The translations under genes and the position numbers were made by a program. Shown piece after piece: positions 24,769 to 34,412 of a stretch of DNA of 46,011 nucleotides (positions are counted from its first letter, which is position 1; each line of letters starts with the position of its first letter). The notes under the pieces were generated by a model that made no database searches, was not told the origin of the DNA, and saw nothing but the letters and a program-made list of their open reading frames with translations. Source of the DNA: Oscillatoriales cyanobacterium (lineage in GTDB: Bacteria > Cyanobacteriota > Cyanobacteriia > Cyanobacteriales > Microcoleaceae); NCBI GenBank assembly GCA_004293365.1, contig RDYN01000060.1, positions 1 to 46,011 on the forward strand. The letters run 5' to 3'.

Positions 24769-25607
24769 TGCACTTAATCCTGATTGTTACCGCGTTGGCT
24801 GCGGCTTGCTGCGTGAGACTGAAATGGTCTGTTCCTTCAGGGAATTGGGCCCGCCGCTGGGAGCGATCGCTCTTATTTTTCTTGTTTCCCCCGCTGCTGT
24901 TACTCGCGACAGCTATCGCAGTGATTTTTATGGGAACTCAGGGGCAAATGGTAAGATTTTGGGACGGATGGTTTAGCTATTTGTTAGCTGTATTTTTTAT
25001 AATAGCAGCAGAAATTTTGTGTGTCAAGTTAGCGACAGATGGCTATCTATTTCTTAAACAAATTCGCACTTATTCTCAGAAAAACATAGCCGGAATAAAT
25101 GTCAGAGTTCTGGAAACTCCTGCTCTATTTTCTGCGATAATTGGTTTCTGGCATTCAGAATTTGCAGTCAGTACGGGATTGTTAAAAACCCTAGACTCAG
25201 CTCACTTACAAGCAGTAATTGCCCACGAACAAGCGCACTACTATTATCGGGATACCTTCTGGTTTTTCTGGCTGGGATGGCTGCGGAAAATTACTGTTTG
25301 GCTGCCGAATACGCAAGCTTTGTGGGAGGAGTTATTAACACTGCGGGAATTGCGGGCTGATGCTAAAGCGGCAGCGGTAGTTGATGGTTTATTGTTAGCA
25401 GAAGCTTTGCTGTTGGTAGCGAGTTATCCGCACCGAAATTTTGATGTAGGTTGCGTTGTTGGTGTTGTCGGTTCACCAAATAGATTGGGAGAGAGAATAG
25501 AGGCGCTGTTGGCAGAACCTGAACCAGTTTGCAAGGTAAATAAATGGTTGTTGGCTTGGTTGATTTTAACGCTTTTGCCTTTGTTAAGTGTGCCGTTTCA
25601 CGGTTGA
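24768..25607 (+). CDS. M56-family (BlaR1-like) membrane metalloprotease
   Basis: 279 residues with four or so membrane segments and the zinc motif HEQAH (153-157) in QAVIAHEQAHYYYRD; a downstream LRELRADAKA supplies the likely third ligand. Family proteases cleave BlaI-type repressors to switch on target genes. The extracellular penicillin-sensor domain of BlaR1 is absent, so the signal it detects is unknown. It is translationally coupled to the repressor gene. Confidence 0.88.
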   Translation: MHLILIVTALAAACCVRLKWSVPSGNWARRWERSLLFFLFPPLLLLATAIAVIFMGTQGQMVRFWDGWFSYLLAVFFIIAAEILCVKLATDGYLFLKQIRTYSQKNIAGINVRVLETPALFSAIIGFWHSEFAVSTGLLKTLDSAHLQAVIAHEQAHYYYRDTFWFFWLGWLRKITVWLPNTQALWEELLTLRELRADAKAAAVVDGLLLAEALLLVASYPHRNFDVGCVVGVVGSPNRLGERIEALLAEPEPVCKVNKWLLAWLILTLLPLLSVPFHG

Positions 25608-25659
25608 TTGAAGTTGGGACGATCGCAGAAACTCTTGAGGAATTATACACTTCGACCAA

Positions 25660-25725
25660 AGAAACCGGGTTTTTTACCCTTATTAAAGGCTGTTAACCAG
25701 TATTTTCGTAAAAAACCCAGTTTCT
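25660..25725. repeat. Inverted repeat with AGAAACCGGGTTTTTT arms
   Basis: AGAAACCGGGTTTTTT (25660-25675) pairs with AAAAAACCCAGTTTCT (25710-25725) with one mismatch. Same family as 5304-5404. Placed just after the M56 gene, it may help end that transcript. Confidence 0.75.
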
Positions 25726-25806
25726 ACCTGCAGGGCTATCTTTAATATCTGCATCAGTTATATAATAAGTATTGGGTCAAGCAAAGTTAAGCAGTGAGGC
25801 GATCGA

Positions 25807-26586
25807 ATGCCCTCTCCATTTCCGGGGATGAATCCCTATTTAGAACAACCAGAATTGTGGTCGGAAGTTCACAGCCGCGCGATTGTAGCAGCCGCAATCG
25901 CGATCGAACCTGAATTAAATCCGAACTACCGAGTTGCGATGGAAAAGCGGATATATCTCAGCGCATCTGCTGAATTAGTAGGAATTCCAGACATTTCCCT
26001 CGTCTCCAAACAGTCAAATCTAACTCTACCAGTTTCTGGCACTGCTACCCTCACTCGCACCGAACCGATTCCTGTTCTAGTGCCGCTACCGGAAACTGTG
26101 GAAGAAAGCTATTTAGAAATTAGAGAAATGCCCAGCGGTAGAGTTATTACCGTTATCGAACTGCTTTGTCCCAAGAATAAAAGCGCAGGAGAAGGACGGA
26201 ATGCTTATGAAACTAAACGGCAGCAATTATTGGAAAGCCGCACCAATTTAGTCGAAATTGACCTGCTCAGAAGTGGCAAACCAATGCAGATTTTAGGTGT
26301 CACGCAGCGCACTGATTATCGGATTTTAATCTGTCGCGGTTCTCAACTCCCCCAAGCTCAATTATATGCTTTTAGCGTGCGAGACCAGATTCCTGCTTTG
26401 CGAGTACCTTTGCAACCGCTAGATACAGAACCGGAACTCGATTTACAGGCTGTATTAATGGGTGTCTACAATCAAGCTAGATTTGATTTAGCTATAGATT
26501 ACTGTCAAGAACCCCGCCCGCCTTTGAAAGCAGCAGATAGGGAGTGGGCAGATAATTTGCTGCGACAGCAGGGAGTGCGATCGTAA
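25807..26586 (+). CDS. DUF4058 family protein
   Basis: 259 residues. The start PSPFPGMNPYLEQPELWSEV, the middle VIELLCPKNKSAGEGRNAYE and the tail EPRPPLKAADREWADNLLR are characteristic of DUF4058, which is very common in cyanobacteria in many copies. A restriction-endonuclease-like core has been suggested for related families, but no function is established. No signal peptide or membrane segment is seen. Single gene between repeats. Confidence 0.85.
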   Translation: MPSPFPGMNPYLEQPELWSEVHSRAIVAAAIAIEPELNPNYRVAMEKRIYLSASAELVGIPDISLVSKQSNLTLPVSGTATLTRTEPIPVLVPLPETVEESYLEIREMPSGRVITVIELLCPKNKSAGEGRNAYETKRQQLLESRTNLVEIDLLRSGKPMQILGVTQRTDYRILICRGSQLPQAQLYAFSVRDQIPALRVPLQPLDTEPELDLQAVLMGVYNQARFDLAIDYCQEPRPPLKAADREWADNLLRQQGVRS

Positions 26587-26593
26587 TATAATT

Positions 26594-26624
26594 TTGGATT
26601 TTAGATTTTAGATTTTAGATTTTA
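26594..26624. repeat. Heptanucleotide tandem repeat (STRR)
   Basis: Tandem TTTTAGA units just after the DUF4058 gene, followed by TTACCTA-type heptamers (about 26640-26670). Confidence 0.75.
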
Positions 26625-26702
26625 TCCCTTTATTTTTTTACCTATTACCCATTACCTATTACCTATTACCTTAAAACTTACGCACGAAGTGGCTCAAATG
26701 CC

Positions 26703-26772
26703 GATCCCCCCTAACCCCCCTTAAAAAGGGGGGAACCTGAAAGTCCCCCTTTTTAAGGGGGGTTGGGGGGAT
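26703..26772. repeat. Large G/C-run inverted repeat
   Basis: GATCCCCCCTAACCCCCC with TTAAAAAGGGGG on the left pairs with CCCCCTTTTTAAGGGG and GGTTGGGGGGATC on the right, apart from one extra T. The sequence type is widespread between cyanobacterial genes. It sits about 50 bp past the 3' end of the histidine kinase gene. Confidence 0.85.
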
Positions 26773-26824
26773 CGATGCGTCCAGGACTGTACTTATTACC
26801 CATGACGCATTACCCAGTACCAAA

Positions 26825-29026
26825 TTATAAGGGAAGTTCGATCGCAAATTCCGTTCCTTCGCCCAAAACCGAACGGCATATCAAGGTTCCGCCGTGTTTT
26901 TCCGCGACAATTCGGTAACTGATGGCTAACCCCAAACCGGTGCCTTTCCCCATCGGTTTTGTGGTGAAAAATGGGTCAAATAATTGGCGGCGCACGTCTT
27001 CTGTCATGCCGATCGCATTATCGGCAATGCGGATGCAAATACTATTTTCGTTAAGGGCTTCTGTGCGAATGCTAATAGTTGGTTTCCAGTCGCCGCCGCC
27101 GGAGCGCCTTTTTTGATTGCAAGCATCTTCCAAGGCATCAATACTGTTGCTTAGCAGATTCATAAATACCTGATTTAGCTGGCCTGGATAACATTCAATT
27201 AAGGGTACTTTTCCATAATCTTTGATGACTTTAATTTCGGGATATTCGGATCTAGCTCGCAGTTTGTTGTGCAAAATTAGCAGTGTGTTGTCTATGCCTT
27301 CATGAAGATTGGCAGGCTGCTTTACCGAGTCGTCTAAACGCGAGAAGTTTCGCAAACTCAGAACTATTTCGCGAATGCGATCTGCTCCCATTTTCATCGA
27401 AGAGAATATTTTTAATAAGTCTTCTTTCAGGAATTCTAAATCTATGTTTTCAATATATTCTTGAACTTCTACTTGTGGTTGAGGATAGTGTGTTTGGTAC
27501 AGTTCCACAAGCTGCAATAAGTCTCTCATATATTGGCTGGCGTAGGAAATATTGCCGTAGATAAAACTCACGGGATTGTTGATTTCGTGGGCGACTCCTG
27601 CTACCATTTGACCGAGACTTGACATTTTTTCGGTATGAATTAGGTGAGCTTGAGTTTCTCGGAGTTCTTTGAGAGCTATTTCTAGCTGCTGGGCTCTGTT
27701 GTTGGCGATCGCCTCGGAGAGCCGCAAAGCATCCTCCGCTGCTTTGCGCTCTGTCACGTCAAAAATGGCGCCGTTGAGGGATAAAATTTGACCGTCTGGA
27801 TTGAAAATAGCTTGACCTTTTTCTGCAACCCACCGCACGTTTCCGTTGCTGTGAATCAGGCGATATTCGATCGCGTAAGGTTGTTTTGTCTTGACAGCCC
27901 GATCGACAATTTTATCGATCTGCTCCACGTCATCGCGATGAACTATGCTAGGAAAAGCTTGCACGGGTTTTTGCATAAAGTTATCTGCCCGATAGCCGGA
28001 AATAGCTTCTATGCCGCTGCTGATAAAAGTTAAGCTCGATCGCCCCGCAGCGCTGCAACGGTAAACTGCGCCGGGAATATTGGAAACTAATGACCTAAAT
28101 TCTTGTTCCCTTTCCCGCAAAGCTGCCTCAATCCGCTTGCGATCGCTAATGTCGCGAGCAAAGGCGCACTGATATTCTTGGCCGTTAAATTGCCAATGGT
28201 CGATCGTAATTTCTACCGGAAAAATGCGCCCGTACTTAGTGATGTGGTGAACTTCAATATTAACGGAACCGCACCTTTTTAAGACTTTCCAGTGCAAATT
28301 CCAAGCAGTTTGGGGAAAATCGGGATTGATGTCGTGCACAGTCATATCGAGCAATTCTGCGGCCGAATATCCCAACGAACAGCAAGCGGCGTCGTTGACG
28401 TACAAAAATTTACCGTCCGATCCCATCCAGAATACCGCATCTGCCGATCGGTCGAGCGCAAATTGAGCCAATTGCAACTTTTCCTCAATCCGGTGGCGAT
28501 CGGCAATTTCTTTTTGTAACAGTTCGCTTAACGAACTGAGAGCTAAAGAGCGATCGACAATATCGTCTGTCGGTGGTTTTGCCAATTCTGCTGTCTGGAT
28601 ATCATCTTGCTGCTGATTTTCTGCTAGCTGTTTTAACGGCAATTGTTGAAGATTTTCTGTTGGATTTAAATTAGAATTGGCAAGTGATTTCGGCATCAGA
28701 GCGATCGCGAATGCGGCTAAGAGCAAAGAAATCACATTACTTGCAGCTTTGAGATCTACCGACAGCCAATAAATGGAATGCCTCATCGTCCAAACTTGCG
28801 TTAATTGAGCAGCACCGCAGGCAAAAAAACCGACAGCAAATAGCCGTCCAATCTTGCTGTGAGAACTTTGGCGGGTAAAATAAACCAAAGATAGCGCCAG
28901 AGAGCAATAAGCGAGTGCCGTCAGCGAGTCAAAAACAGCGTACAGCCGCAACTCCCGCAGCCCCTCGCAGCCGAGTGGGGAAGATGCAGGCAGTGTTGCA
29001 TAAAAAAATGTTAATAATTCTTGCAT
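26825..29026 (-). CDS. Sensor histidine kinase with ETR1-like membrane sensor and two PAS domains
   Basis: 733 residues from ATG 29026; a TTG 30 bp upstream is a less likely start. Residues about 25-112 form three membrane helices resembling the ethylene receptor sensor: VFDSLTALAYCSLALSLVYF (Asp33 at the position of ETR1 Asp25) and FFACGAAQLTQVWT (Cys70 at the position of Cys65, but Gln74 where the copper ligand His69 is expected). A linker is followed by two PAS domains (about 190-320 and 320-445), a coiled joint, the HisKA phosphoacceptor GQMVAGVAHEINNPV and an HATPase_c end with GTGLGLAIS. No response regulator is adjacent. The ligand is unknown. Confidence 0.85.
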   Translation of the reverse strand: MQELLTFFYATLPASSPLGCEGLRELRLYAVFDSLTALAYCSLALSLVYFTRQSSHSKIGRLFAVGFFACGAAQLTQVWTMRHSIYWLSVDLKAASNVISLLLAAFAIALMPKSLANSNLNPTENLQQLPLKQLAENQQQDDIQTAELAKPPTDDIVDRSLALSSLSELLQKEIADRHRIEEKLQLAQFALDRSADAVFWMGSDGKFLYVNDAACCSLGYSAAELLDMTVHDINPDFPQTAWNLHWKVLKRCGSVNIEVHHITKYGRIFPVEITIDHWQFNGQEYQCAFARDISDRKRIEAALREREQEFRSLVSNIPGAVYRCSAAGRSSLTFISSGIEAISGYRADNFMQKPVQAFPSIVHRDDVEQIDKIVDRAVKTKQPYAIEYRLIHSNGNVRWVAEKGQAIFNPDGQILSLNGAIFDVTERKAAEDALRLSEAIANNRAQQLEIALKELRETQAHLIHTEKMSSLGQMVAGVAHEINNPVSFIYGNISYASQYMRDLLQLVELYQTHYPQPQVEVQEYIENIDLEFLKEDLLKIFSSMKMGADRIREIVLSLRNFSRLDDSVKQPANLHEGIDNTLLILHNKLRARSEYPEIKVIKDYGKVPLIECYPGQLNQVFMNLLSNSIDALEDACNQKRRSGGGDWKPTISIRTEALNENSICIRIADNAIGMTEDVRRQLFDPFFTTKPMGKGTGLGLAISYRIVAEKHGGTLICRSVLGEGTEFAIELPL

Positions 29027-29684
29027 AAAGTTCAAGAAAAAAGTTATTTGTAGCAATCCAAATCCATCAAATATAATTATTTGATTTCGGTGGTTGAAAT
29101 ATTTACATAATTATATACTTTTTTCATTTTTTATGAAACAGCTATTTTTTCAGGAAATGTCAAAAATGTGTAGGTTCAGCGCCAGGGAGCGAAGCTTTCC
29201 CCAAGTACGAGCGATTGCGACCGTCGCGGCTCACAACGCTTGCGTTCCTCGCGGTGAGGGAATACATATAGCCTTTCAAGCTCTCATAGGAGGTATGACT
29301 GGGCATAGGCCAAACCGGGCATAGGGCATAGGCCGCTGTACGGGCACGCAAGCATACCTCACTACGCTTGAGAACCGCTATAGGTGCGGGTAGTTATTAT
29401 TTATGAAACATTTAAATTTTTAATTATGATTATTGACTTTTCTTTTACAGGACTTATACCATGTCGGATCAAATAACCGCGATCTGTTTGTAGTGAGGAA
29501 TTCAGTCCTCATAATTTCATGAGGACTGAAGTCCTCACTACCAACCAATTTAACTGGGGGAGTTCTCGGAGAACATAATATTAAGCTGCGAGCCAGGGGT
29601 TTTTTACCCCTGACAGACTGATGAACTAGCCGACATTTAAAGCAGCAAAAATCTCAATTTTTGAGCGGAAAAATCCACAATTAA
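29027..29684. other. Intergenic region with dispersed repeats
   Basis: Nearly 660 bp without a convincing gene. A repeat at 29290-29385 is an inverted relative of 15298-15395 (shared CATACCTCACTACGC/TATGCTTGCGTGCCCG-type and GGGCATAGG pieces). A GAGGACT palindrome lies at 29486-29545. Short open frames at 29094-29351 overlap these repeats and are rejected. Confidence 0.5.
29486..29545. repeat. GAGGACT-type inverted repeat
   Basis: Left arm TTGTAGTGAGGAATTCAGTC and right arm GACTGAAGTCCTCACTACCA are complementary with two mismatches. Same family as the 11477-11846 array. Confidence 0.8.
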
Positions 29685-31163
29685 TTAAGCGCCGCCCAGG
29701 GCCAAATGCACCAGAGTCCGAACTCCAAAACCCGTGGCTCCAGCGCCGTTGTAGCCGTTTTCCTTGTCGCTCCAAACCGGGCCGGCAATATCTAAATGTG
29801 CCCAAGGAGTATCCTTGACAAACTGCTTCAAAAATAGCGCCGCCGTAATCGAACCGCCGTAGCGGGGCCCTGTGTTTTTCATGTCAGCGTGCAAAGCTTT
29901 CAAGCCATCAAAATACTTTTCTTCCATCGGCATCCGCCAAAACTTTTCGCCTGCTTTTTCTGAGGCTGCGACGATTTCGGCGGCGACGCTATCTTCAGGA
30001 CTCCACAAACCGGCGATATCTTCGCCCAAAGCAATGACGCAGGCGCCAGTTAAAGTTGCTAAATCGACAATTACATCAACTCCCAATTTATCAGCAAATA
30101 CTAAAGCGTCAGCGAGGGTTAAACGGCCTTCGGCGTCGGTATTGTTGACTTCAATTGTTTTGCCGTTGGAAGCTGTGAGGATGTCTCCAGGGCGCATGGC
30201 GCGGCCGCTAATCATGTTTTCGGTGACGGCGCTGATAAAGTGAACTTCGACATCTGGTTTGATGTGTCCGATCGCCTTTGCCGCTCCCAAAGTAGCCGCA
30301 GCGCCGCCCATATCTATTTTCATCATTTCAATGCCGCTGCCCGCACCTTTGATGTTCAAACCGCCGGAATCAAAGGTCAATCCTTTGCCGACGATCGCAA
30401 TTTTGCGGCGCGGTGTGCCTGCGGGTTTGTAAGTCAGGTGGATGAATTTCGGCGGCAAGTCGGATGCTTTGGCAACGCCGAGAAATGCTCCCATGCCTAG
30501 TTTTTCGCACTCTTCTTGCTCTAATATTTCTAATTCTAAACCGCATTCTGCCGCTAGACTTTGAGCGGTTTCGGCCATGGTAATCGGGGTGACATAATTG
30601 GCCGGCGCTGCGACTAATTCCCGTGCTAAAATGACTCCGGCTGTGATTTGGCGGGCGCGGGCGATCGCACTTTCGGTACCGGCAAAACCGAGCAAATGAA
30701 TTTGTTCTACTTGCGGGCTTTTCTCGTCGGGTTCCGATTTGAAACGGTTGTCTTGATTCAGGGAGAGTTCTACACCTTCGGCGATCGCACTTGCTGTAGC
30801 ATCCGGCGCGCTTTGCCACACCGGAAGGCTAATTCCGAGGGTTTTGCATTTCTCCTTTTTGGCTAACTTGGCGCAAACGCCCGCAGCTTGCCGCACTGTG
30901 TCTAATTTTAAGTCGTCTGTTTTTCCCAAACCGACGATCGCAATTTTGCGGATGGGATTGTTGCCGCCGACGCGGGCGATCGCACTCTGGCCCGCTTTGC
31001 CCTTAAAATCTACTTCCTGCATCAGCTCTTTCAAAGTGCCCGCAAGCTTTTCATCTAATTGTGCCAAGTCGCCGGCGATCTCCAAAGCGTCCTCAAATAG
31101 ACCAATTGCCAGGGCATCTCCCGTCCAAGCAGAGGCGAGCGTATCGGTGACTAGAAATTCCAT
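29685..31163 (-). CDS. pepA: Leucyl aminopeptidase (M17)
   Basis: 492 residues, the usual length. The N-terminal macro-like domain (about 1-170) is followed by the catalytic domain with [14 protein letters not shown] (metal and catalytic Lys), [32 protein letters not shown] (metal Asp/Glu and the catalytic Arg) and [12 protein letters not shown]. It removes N-terminal residues from peptides in the cytoplasm, usually as a hexamer with two metals. It stands alone; the slt gene is divergent from it. TTTTAGA-type repeat lies in its 5' region. No damage seen. Confidence 0.95.
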   Translation of the reverse strand: MEFLVTDTLASAWTGDALAIGLFEDALEIAGDLAQLDEKLAGTLKELMQEVDFKGKAGQSAIARVGGNNPIRKIAIVGLGKTDDLKLDTVRQAAGVCAKLAKKEKCKTLGISLPVWQSAPDATASAIAEGVELSLNQDNRFKSEPDEKSPQVEQIHLLGFAGTESAIARARQITAGVILARELVAAPANYVTPITMAETAQSLAAECGLELEILEQEECEKLGMGAFLGVAKASDLPPKFIHLTYKPAGTPRRKIAIVGKGLTFDSGGLNIKGAGSGIEMMKIDMGGAAATLGAAKAIGHIKPDVEVHFISAVTENMISGRAMRPGDILTASNGKTIEVNNTDAEGRLTLADALVFADKLGVDVIVDLATLTGACVIALGEDIAGLWSPEDSVAAEIVAASEKAGEKFWRMPMEEKYFDGLKALHADMKNTGPRYGGSITAALFLKQFVKDTPWAHLDIAGPVWSDKENGYNGAGATGFGVRTLVHLALGGA

Positions 31164-31170
31164 GTTTTGA

Positions 31171-31200
31171 TTTACAGTTTAGATTTTAGATTTTTGATTG
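31171..31200. repeat. Short heptamer repeat upstream of pepA
   Basis: Two to three imperfect TTTTAGA-type units between pepA and slt starts. Confidence 0.5.
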
Positions 31201-31353
31201 TACTTTGTCCTTGCTGGTTTGTCGTTTTTCCTTCATTCAATGAAATAAATCGACCGCCTAAATTCTCTGCTACACATCAAAATAAATTCTGGTACGATAT
31301 CAGCCAAGTCCGCTGGCGATCGATTTTCTATTGTTATTTTCTTAAATTTTCCC

Positions 31354-33555
31354 ATGCTAAAGCGACGCAAAACCCGAGTTTCTGTTTTAATGGGCGTTTC
31401 AGTTTCCATAATGGCGATCGGCTCAGGGCTGGCGGCGGCGAAATGGATGGGTGTAGGGCCCTTCCAGAAGGCTCAGCAATCCGTGGATGCAGCGAATTCC
31501 GCCTCGTCGGTCAAAATGCTGGTATCGCTGTCACCGAATGAGCGATCGGCGAAATTGGTTGAACTCGCCGCAAGTCAGTCTGCAACTACAAACCCGCAGC
31601 AGGAAATCTCCCCTCAAAGCCGCGCCCGCTACTTGCTTGCCAGCGATTTAATCCAGCAAGGAAATGCCACCAAAGCACTAAAATTACTGGACAATTTAGA
31701 GCGAGAATATCCTGTTTTAGGTGCTCAAATTGCTCTCAAACGCGCCCAAGCTTACCAATTGAGCGGCGACAAAGGCAAAGCACAAAAAGCTTGGGAAGAA
31801 CTCCTTAAAAACTATGCGAGCGATCCGGTAGCAGCCGAAGCTTTGTATGTTTTAGGCAAGTCGAAACCCGAATATTGGAAGCAAGCAATTACTGAATTTC
31901 CCGCACATCCGCGCAGTGTAGAAATAGCCCGGAAAAAGTTAAAAGAAAATCCCAATCAGCCCGAGTTAATGCTGATAATAGCAAAGCACGGTCATTATGT
32001 CAAAGATTACGGTACATTATTAGAACAACTGGCGCAGCAAAACAGCGCGACTTTGAAACCGGAAGATTGGGAAGCAATTGCCTTTGGCTATTGGGAAAAA
32101 CAGGATTACGGCAAAGGAGCGATTGCTTACGGGAAAGCTCCCCGCACCGCCAAAAATGTTTACCGCAAAGCTCGCGGTTTGTGGCTCGACGGCAAAATCC
32201 CGGAATCGAGAATTGCCTATCAAGAATTAGTGCGGGATTTCCCCGATTCCGAAGATACTGGTTTGGGTTTAATTCGGCTGTCGCGGCTGAGCGATCCCAA
32301 GGATGCGATCGTGTATCTCGATCGCGCCATTAGCAAATTCCCCGAGCGTGCCCCCGAAGCTTTGCTAGATAAATCCAAACTTCTCGACAAAGCAGGCAGC
32401 GGTGAATCCGCCTCACAAACCCGCAAGTTGCTATTGACAAAATACAACAATTCTGATAAAGCAGCCGAATTGCGTTGGGCGATCGCCCAACAGTATGCCA
32501 AAGGCGGAGATTTAAAATCAGCTTGGCAGTGGGCGAGGGAATTAACCACCCACAATCCCGACAGCGAACAAGCACCAGAAGCAGCATTTTGGGTCGGCAA
32601 ATGGGCAAAGCAGCTCGGCCGCGAACAGGATGCCAAGACTGCATTTGAGTACACCATTGTACGCTATCCAGAATCATATTTCGCATGGCGATCGGCAGTA
32701 TTTCTCGGCTGGCCAGTAGGCGACTTTACCACAGTCCGAGACTTATCTCCCAAAGTAGTACAACAGCCTCAGCGCCCCGAACCAACCGCCGGATCTCCTG
32801 CCTTAAAAGAACTGTATCAATTAGGTCAAGATAGAGATGCTTGGACGTTGTGGCAAATAGAATTTACCAACCGCGTCGAACCAAGTATAGCCGAACAGTT
32901 TACCGACGGTTTAATGCGAATTGGAGTCGGAGACAATTTAGACGGTTTGTGGATGGTTGGGAGTTTGCGCCAGCGCGACAAACCAGATGATAAAACCCAA
33001 TACCTCGCTCTCAGACAGCAGCCGGCTTATTGGCAAGCACTTTATCCTTTTCCTTACTTAGAAAACATTACCAAATGGTCAGAAGAACGGAAAATAAATC
33101 CTGTTTTAGTGACAGCCTTAATCCGGCAAGAATCGCGGTTTATGCCGGGAATCAAATCAGCAGTTGGCGCCACTGGTTTAATGCAGGTAATGCCAGAAAC
33201 TGGTAGCTGGGTAGCGGCGAAAATCAACCTCAAAAAGTATTCACTGGAGAATGTGGACGACAATATTAAACTCGGAACTTGGTATTTAGATCACACTCAC
33301 GACGAGTACAAGAATAATTCGATGTTAGCTGTAGCTAGTTACAATGCGGGGCCGAATGCAGTAGCAGATTGGTTGAAGAGGTTTAGCTTTAGCGATCCGG
33401 ATGCTTTTGCAGAAAAAATTCCGTTTCCTGAAACGAAAGGATACGTGAAATCGGTGTTTGAGAATTACTGGAATTATCTGCGGATTTACAATCCAGAAGT
33501 TAATCAGTTGATGAGCGAGCATTATGAGGCTGCTCAGAAAAAAGCCAAGCCTTAG
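31354..33555 (+). CDS. Soluble lytic murein transglycosylase (Slt70-like)
   Basis: 733 residues. An N-terminal membrane or signal segment (VSVLMGVSVSIMAIGSG) is followed by a long superhelical region of TPR-like repeats (about 60-550) and a C-terminal SLT domain with TALIRQESRFMPGIKSAVG (catalytic Glu), ATGLMQVMPETG and AVASYNAGPNAV. It cleaves peptidoglycan glycan strands with anhydro-muramic acid formation in the periplasm, in turnover or recycling. The gene stands alone and is divergent from pepA. The hairpin at 33577-33599 follows it. Confidence 0.92.
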   Translation: MLKRRKTRVSVLMGVSVSIMAIGSGLAAAKWMGVGPFQKAQQSVDAANSASSVKMLVSLSPNERSAKLVELAASQSATTNPQQEISPQSRARYLLASDLIQQGNATKALKLLDNLEREYPVLGAQIALKRAQAYQLSGDKGKAQKAWEELLKNYASDPVAAEALYVLGKSKPEYWKQAITEFPAHPRSVEIARKKLKENPNQPELMLIIAKHGHYVKDYGTLLEQLAQQNSATLKPEDWEAIAFGYWEKQDYGKGAIAYGKAPRTAKNVYRKARGLWLDGKIPESRIAYQELVRDFPDSEDTGLGLIRLSRLSDPKDAIVYLDRAISKFPERAPEALLDKSKLLDKAGSGESASQTRKLLLTKYNNSDKAAELRWAIAQQYAKGGDLKSAWQWARELTTHNPDSEQAPEAAFWVGKWAKQLGREQDAKTAFEYTIVRYPESYFAWRSAVFLGWPVGDFTTVRDLSPKVVQQPQRPEPTAGSPALKELYQLGQDRDAWTLWQIEFTNRVEPSIAEQFTDGLMRIGVGDNLDGLWMVGSLRQRDKPDDKTQYLALRQQPAYWQALYPFPYLENITKWSEERKINPVLVTALIRQESRFMPGIKSAVGATGLMQVMPETGSWVAAKINLKKYSLENVDDNIKLGTWYLDHTHDEYKNNSMLAVASYNAGPNAVADWLKRFSFSDPDAFAEKIPFPETKGYVKSVFENYWNYLRIYNPEVNQLMSEHYEAAQKKAKP

Positions 33556-33576
33556 TAAATCTGGTTTAAGTTGTCC

Positions 33577-33599
33577 GGAACAGGCAAGATGCCTGTTCC
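33577..33599 (+). terminator. Hairpin after slt
   Basis: GGAACAGGC and GCCTGTTCC form a 9-bp stem with a 5-base loop, 20 bp past the stop codon. There is no U tract. Confidence 0.5.
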
Positions 33600-33698
33600 A
33601 CAATCACATTAATTTTGTCTGTTTATTGCTTGTAGGGTGGGCTTTGAGCATCGCCCGGAACAAGCTTTCCCCAGAGTGGTTTTATTATCATAAAAATA

Positions 33699-33767
33699 GG
33701 TACGTAGTTGGGCTTCAGCCCTCTTTAATATATACGCCTAAAGAGGGCTAAAGCCCAACTACGTACC
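33699..33767. terminator. Inverted repeat between convergent genes
   Basis: GGTACGTAGTTGGGCTTCAG and CTAAAGCCCAACTACGTACC pair over about 29 bp with one mismatch. It lies between slt (+) and the lumenal pentapeptide gene (-). A two-way terminator role is inferred. Confidence 0.7.
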
Positions 33768-33805
33768 TTCTGTTCCACAAAATGAGATTATGAGATTAAA
33801 ATAAA

Positions 33806-34303
33806 TCAGCGGCATCCCAAAGAATCGCGAGTAGAAATGCCAGTCTGAGAATTAATCCCGCTGGCTTTGCTGCACAATTCTTTAACTTGTGCGCCATCCA
33901 TAATTGCATCAGTAAAATCAGCACCAGTAATATCAGCTTCATCAAAAGTAGAACGCAACAAAATTGTTTCCACTAAAATTGCATCGCTTAAATCAGCCTT
34001 AGTAAATTTAATTTGATCTATCATGGCATTAGTTAAATTTGCACCGTGCAAATTCGCCTCAGTCATCACCGAAGCGCTCATAATTGCTCCCCGCAAATCG
34101 GCATTAGAAAAATTAGTTAAATCCATATTAGCGTTGGAAAACTCAGCAGCCCGCAGCGTTTGGCCGGAAAAATCGCGTCTGGTGAGTTCGGCGTTGCTAA
34201 AGGACAGCGGCGGTGGGTAATATTTAGATTGAGCTCGGGCTGCGCGCGGCAGGATGAAGATGGTTAGCGCCAAGAGGAATGCTGCTAGTTGCCGGAGTTT
34301 CAT
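33806..34303 (-). CDS. Exported pentapeptide-repeat protein (thylakoid lumen type)
   Basis: 165 residues. A signal peptide (MKLRQLAAFLLALTIF, cleavage near ARAQ) is followed by pentapeptide repeats from about residue 33 to 140 (FSNADLRGAIM, GANLTNAMID, GADFTDAIMD) and a C-terminal part with two cysteines (LCSKAS, LGCR). This layout resembles thylakoid lumenal pentapeptide proteins such as TL15/TL17 of plants. Location in periplasm or lumen is likely; function unknown. Not closely related to the pair near the start of the window. Confidence 0.85.
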   Translation of the reverse strand: MKLRQLAAFLLALTIFILPRAARAQSKYYPPPLSFSNAELTRRDFSGQTLRAAEFSNANMDLTNFSNADLRGAIMSASVMTEANLHGANLTNAMIDQIKFTKADLSDAILVETILLRSTFDEADITGADFTDAIMDGAQVKELCSKASGINSQTGISTRDSLGCR

Positions 34304-34412
34304 AAATCTGAGGTTCTCGCAAGGTGGGTATTTCGTAGTGTATCCCGAACTTTGGTCGATCGCCTAAACAGTTACAATCTAAATTAATAGTGATGGAGAT
34401 GAAAAAAACGAT

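Noticed and set aside
29094..29351. Short open frames on both strands
   Set aside because: They overlap dispersed repeats and have no ribosome site or recognisable product.
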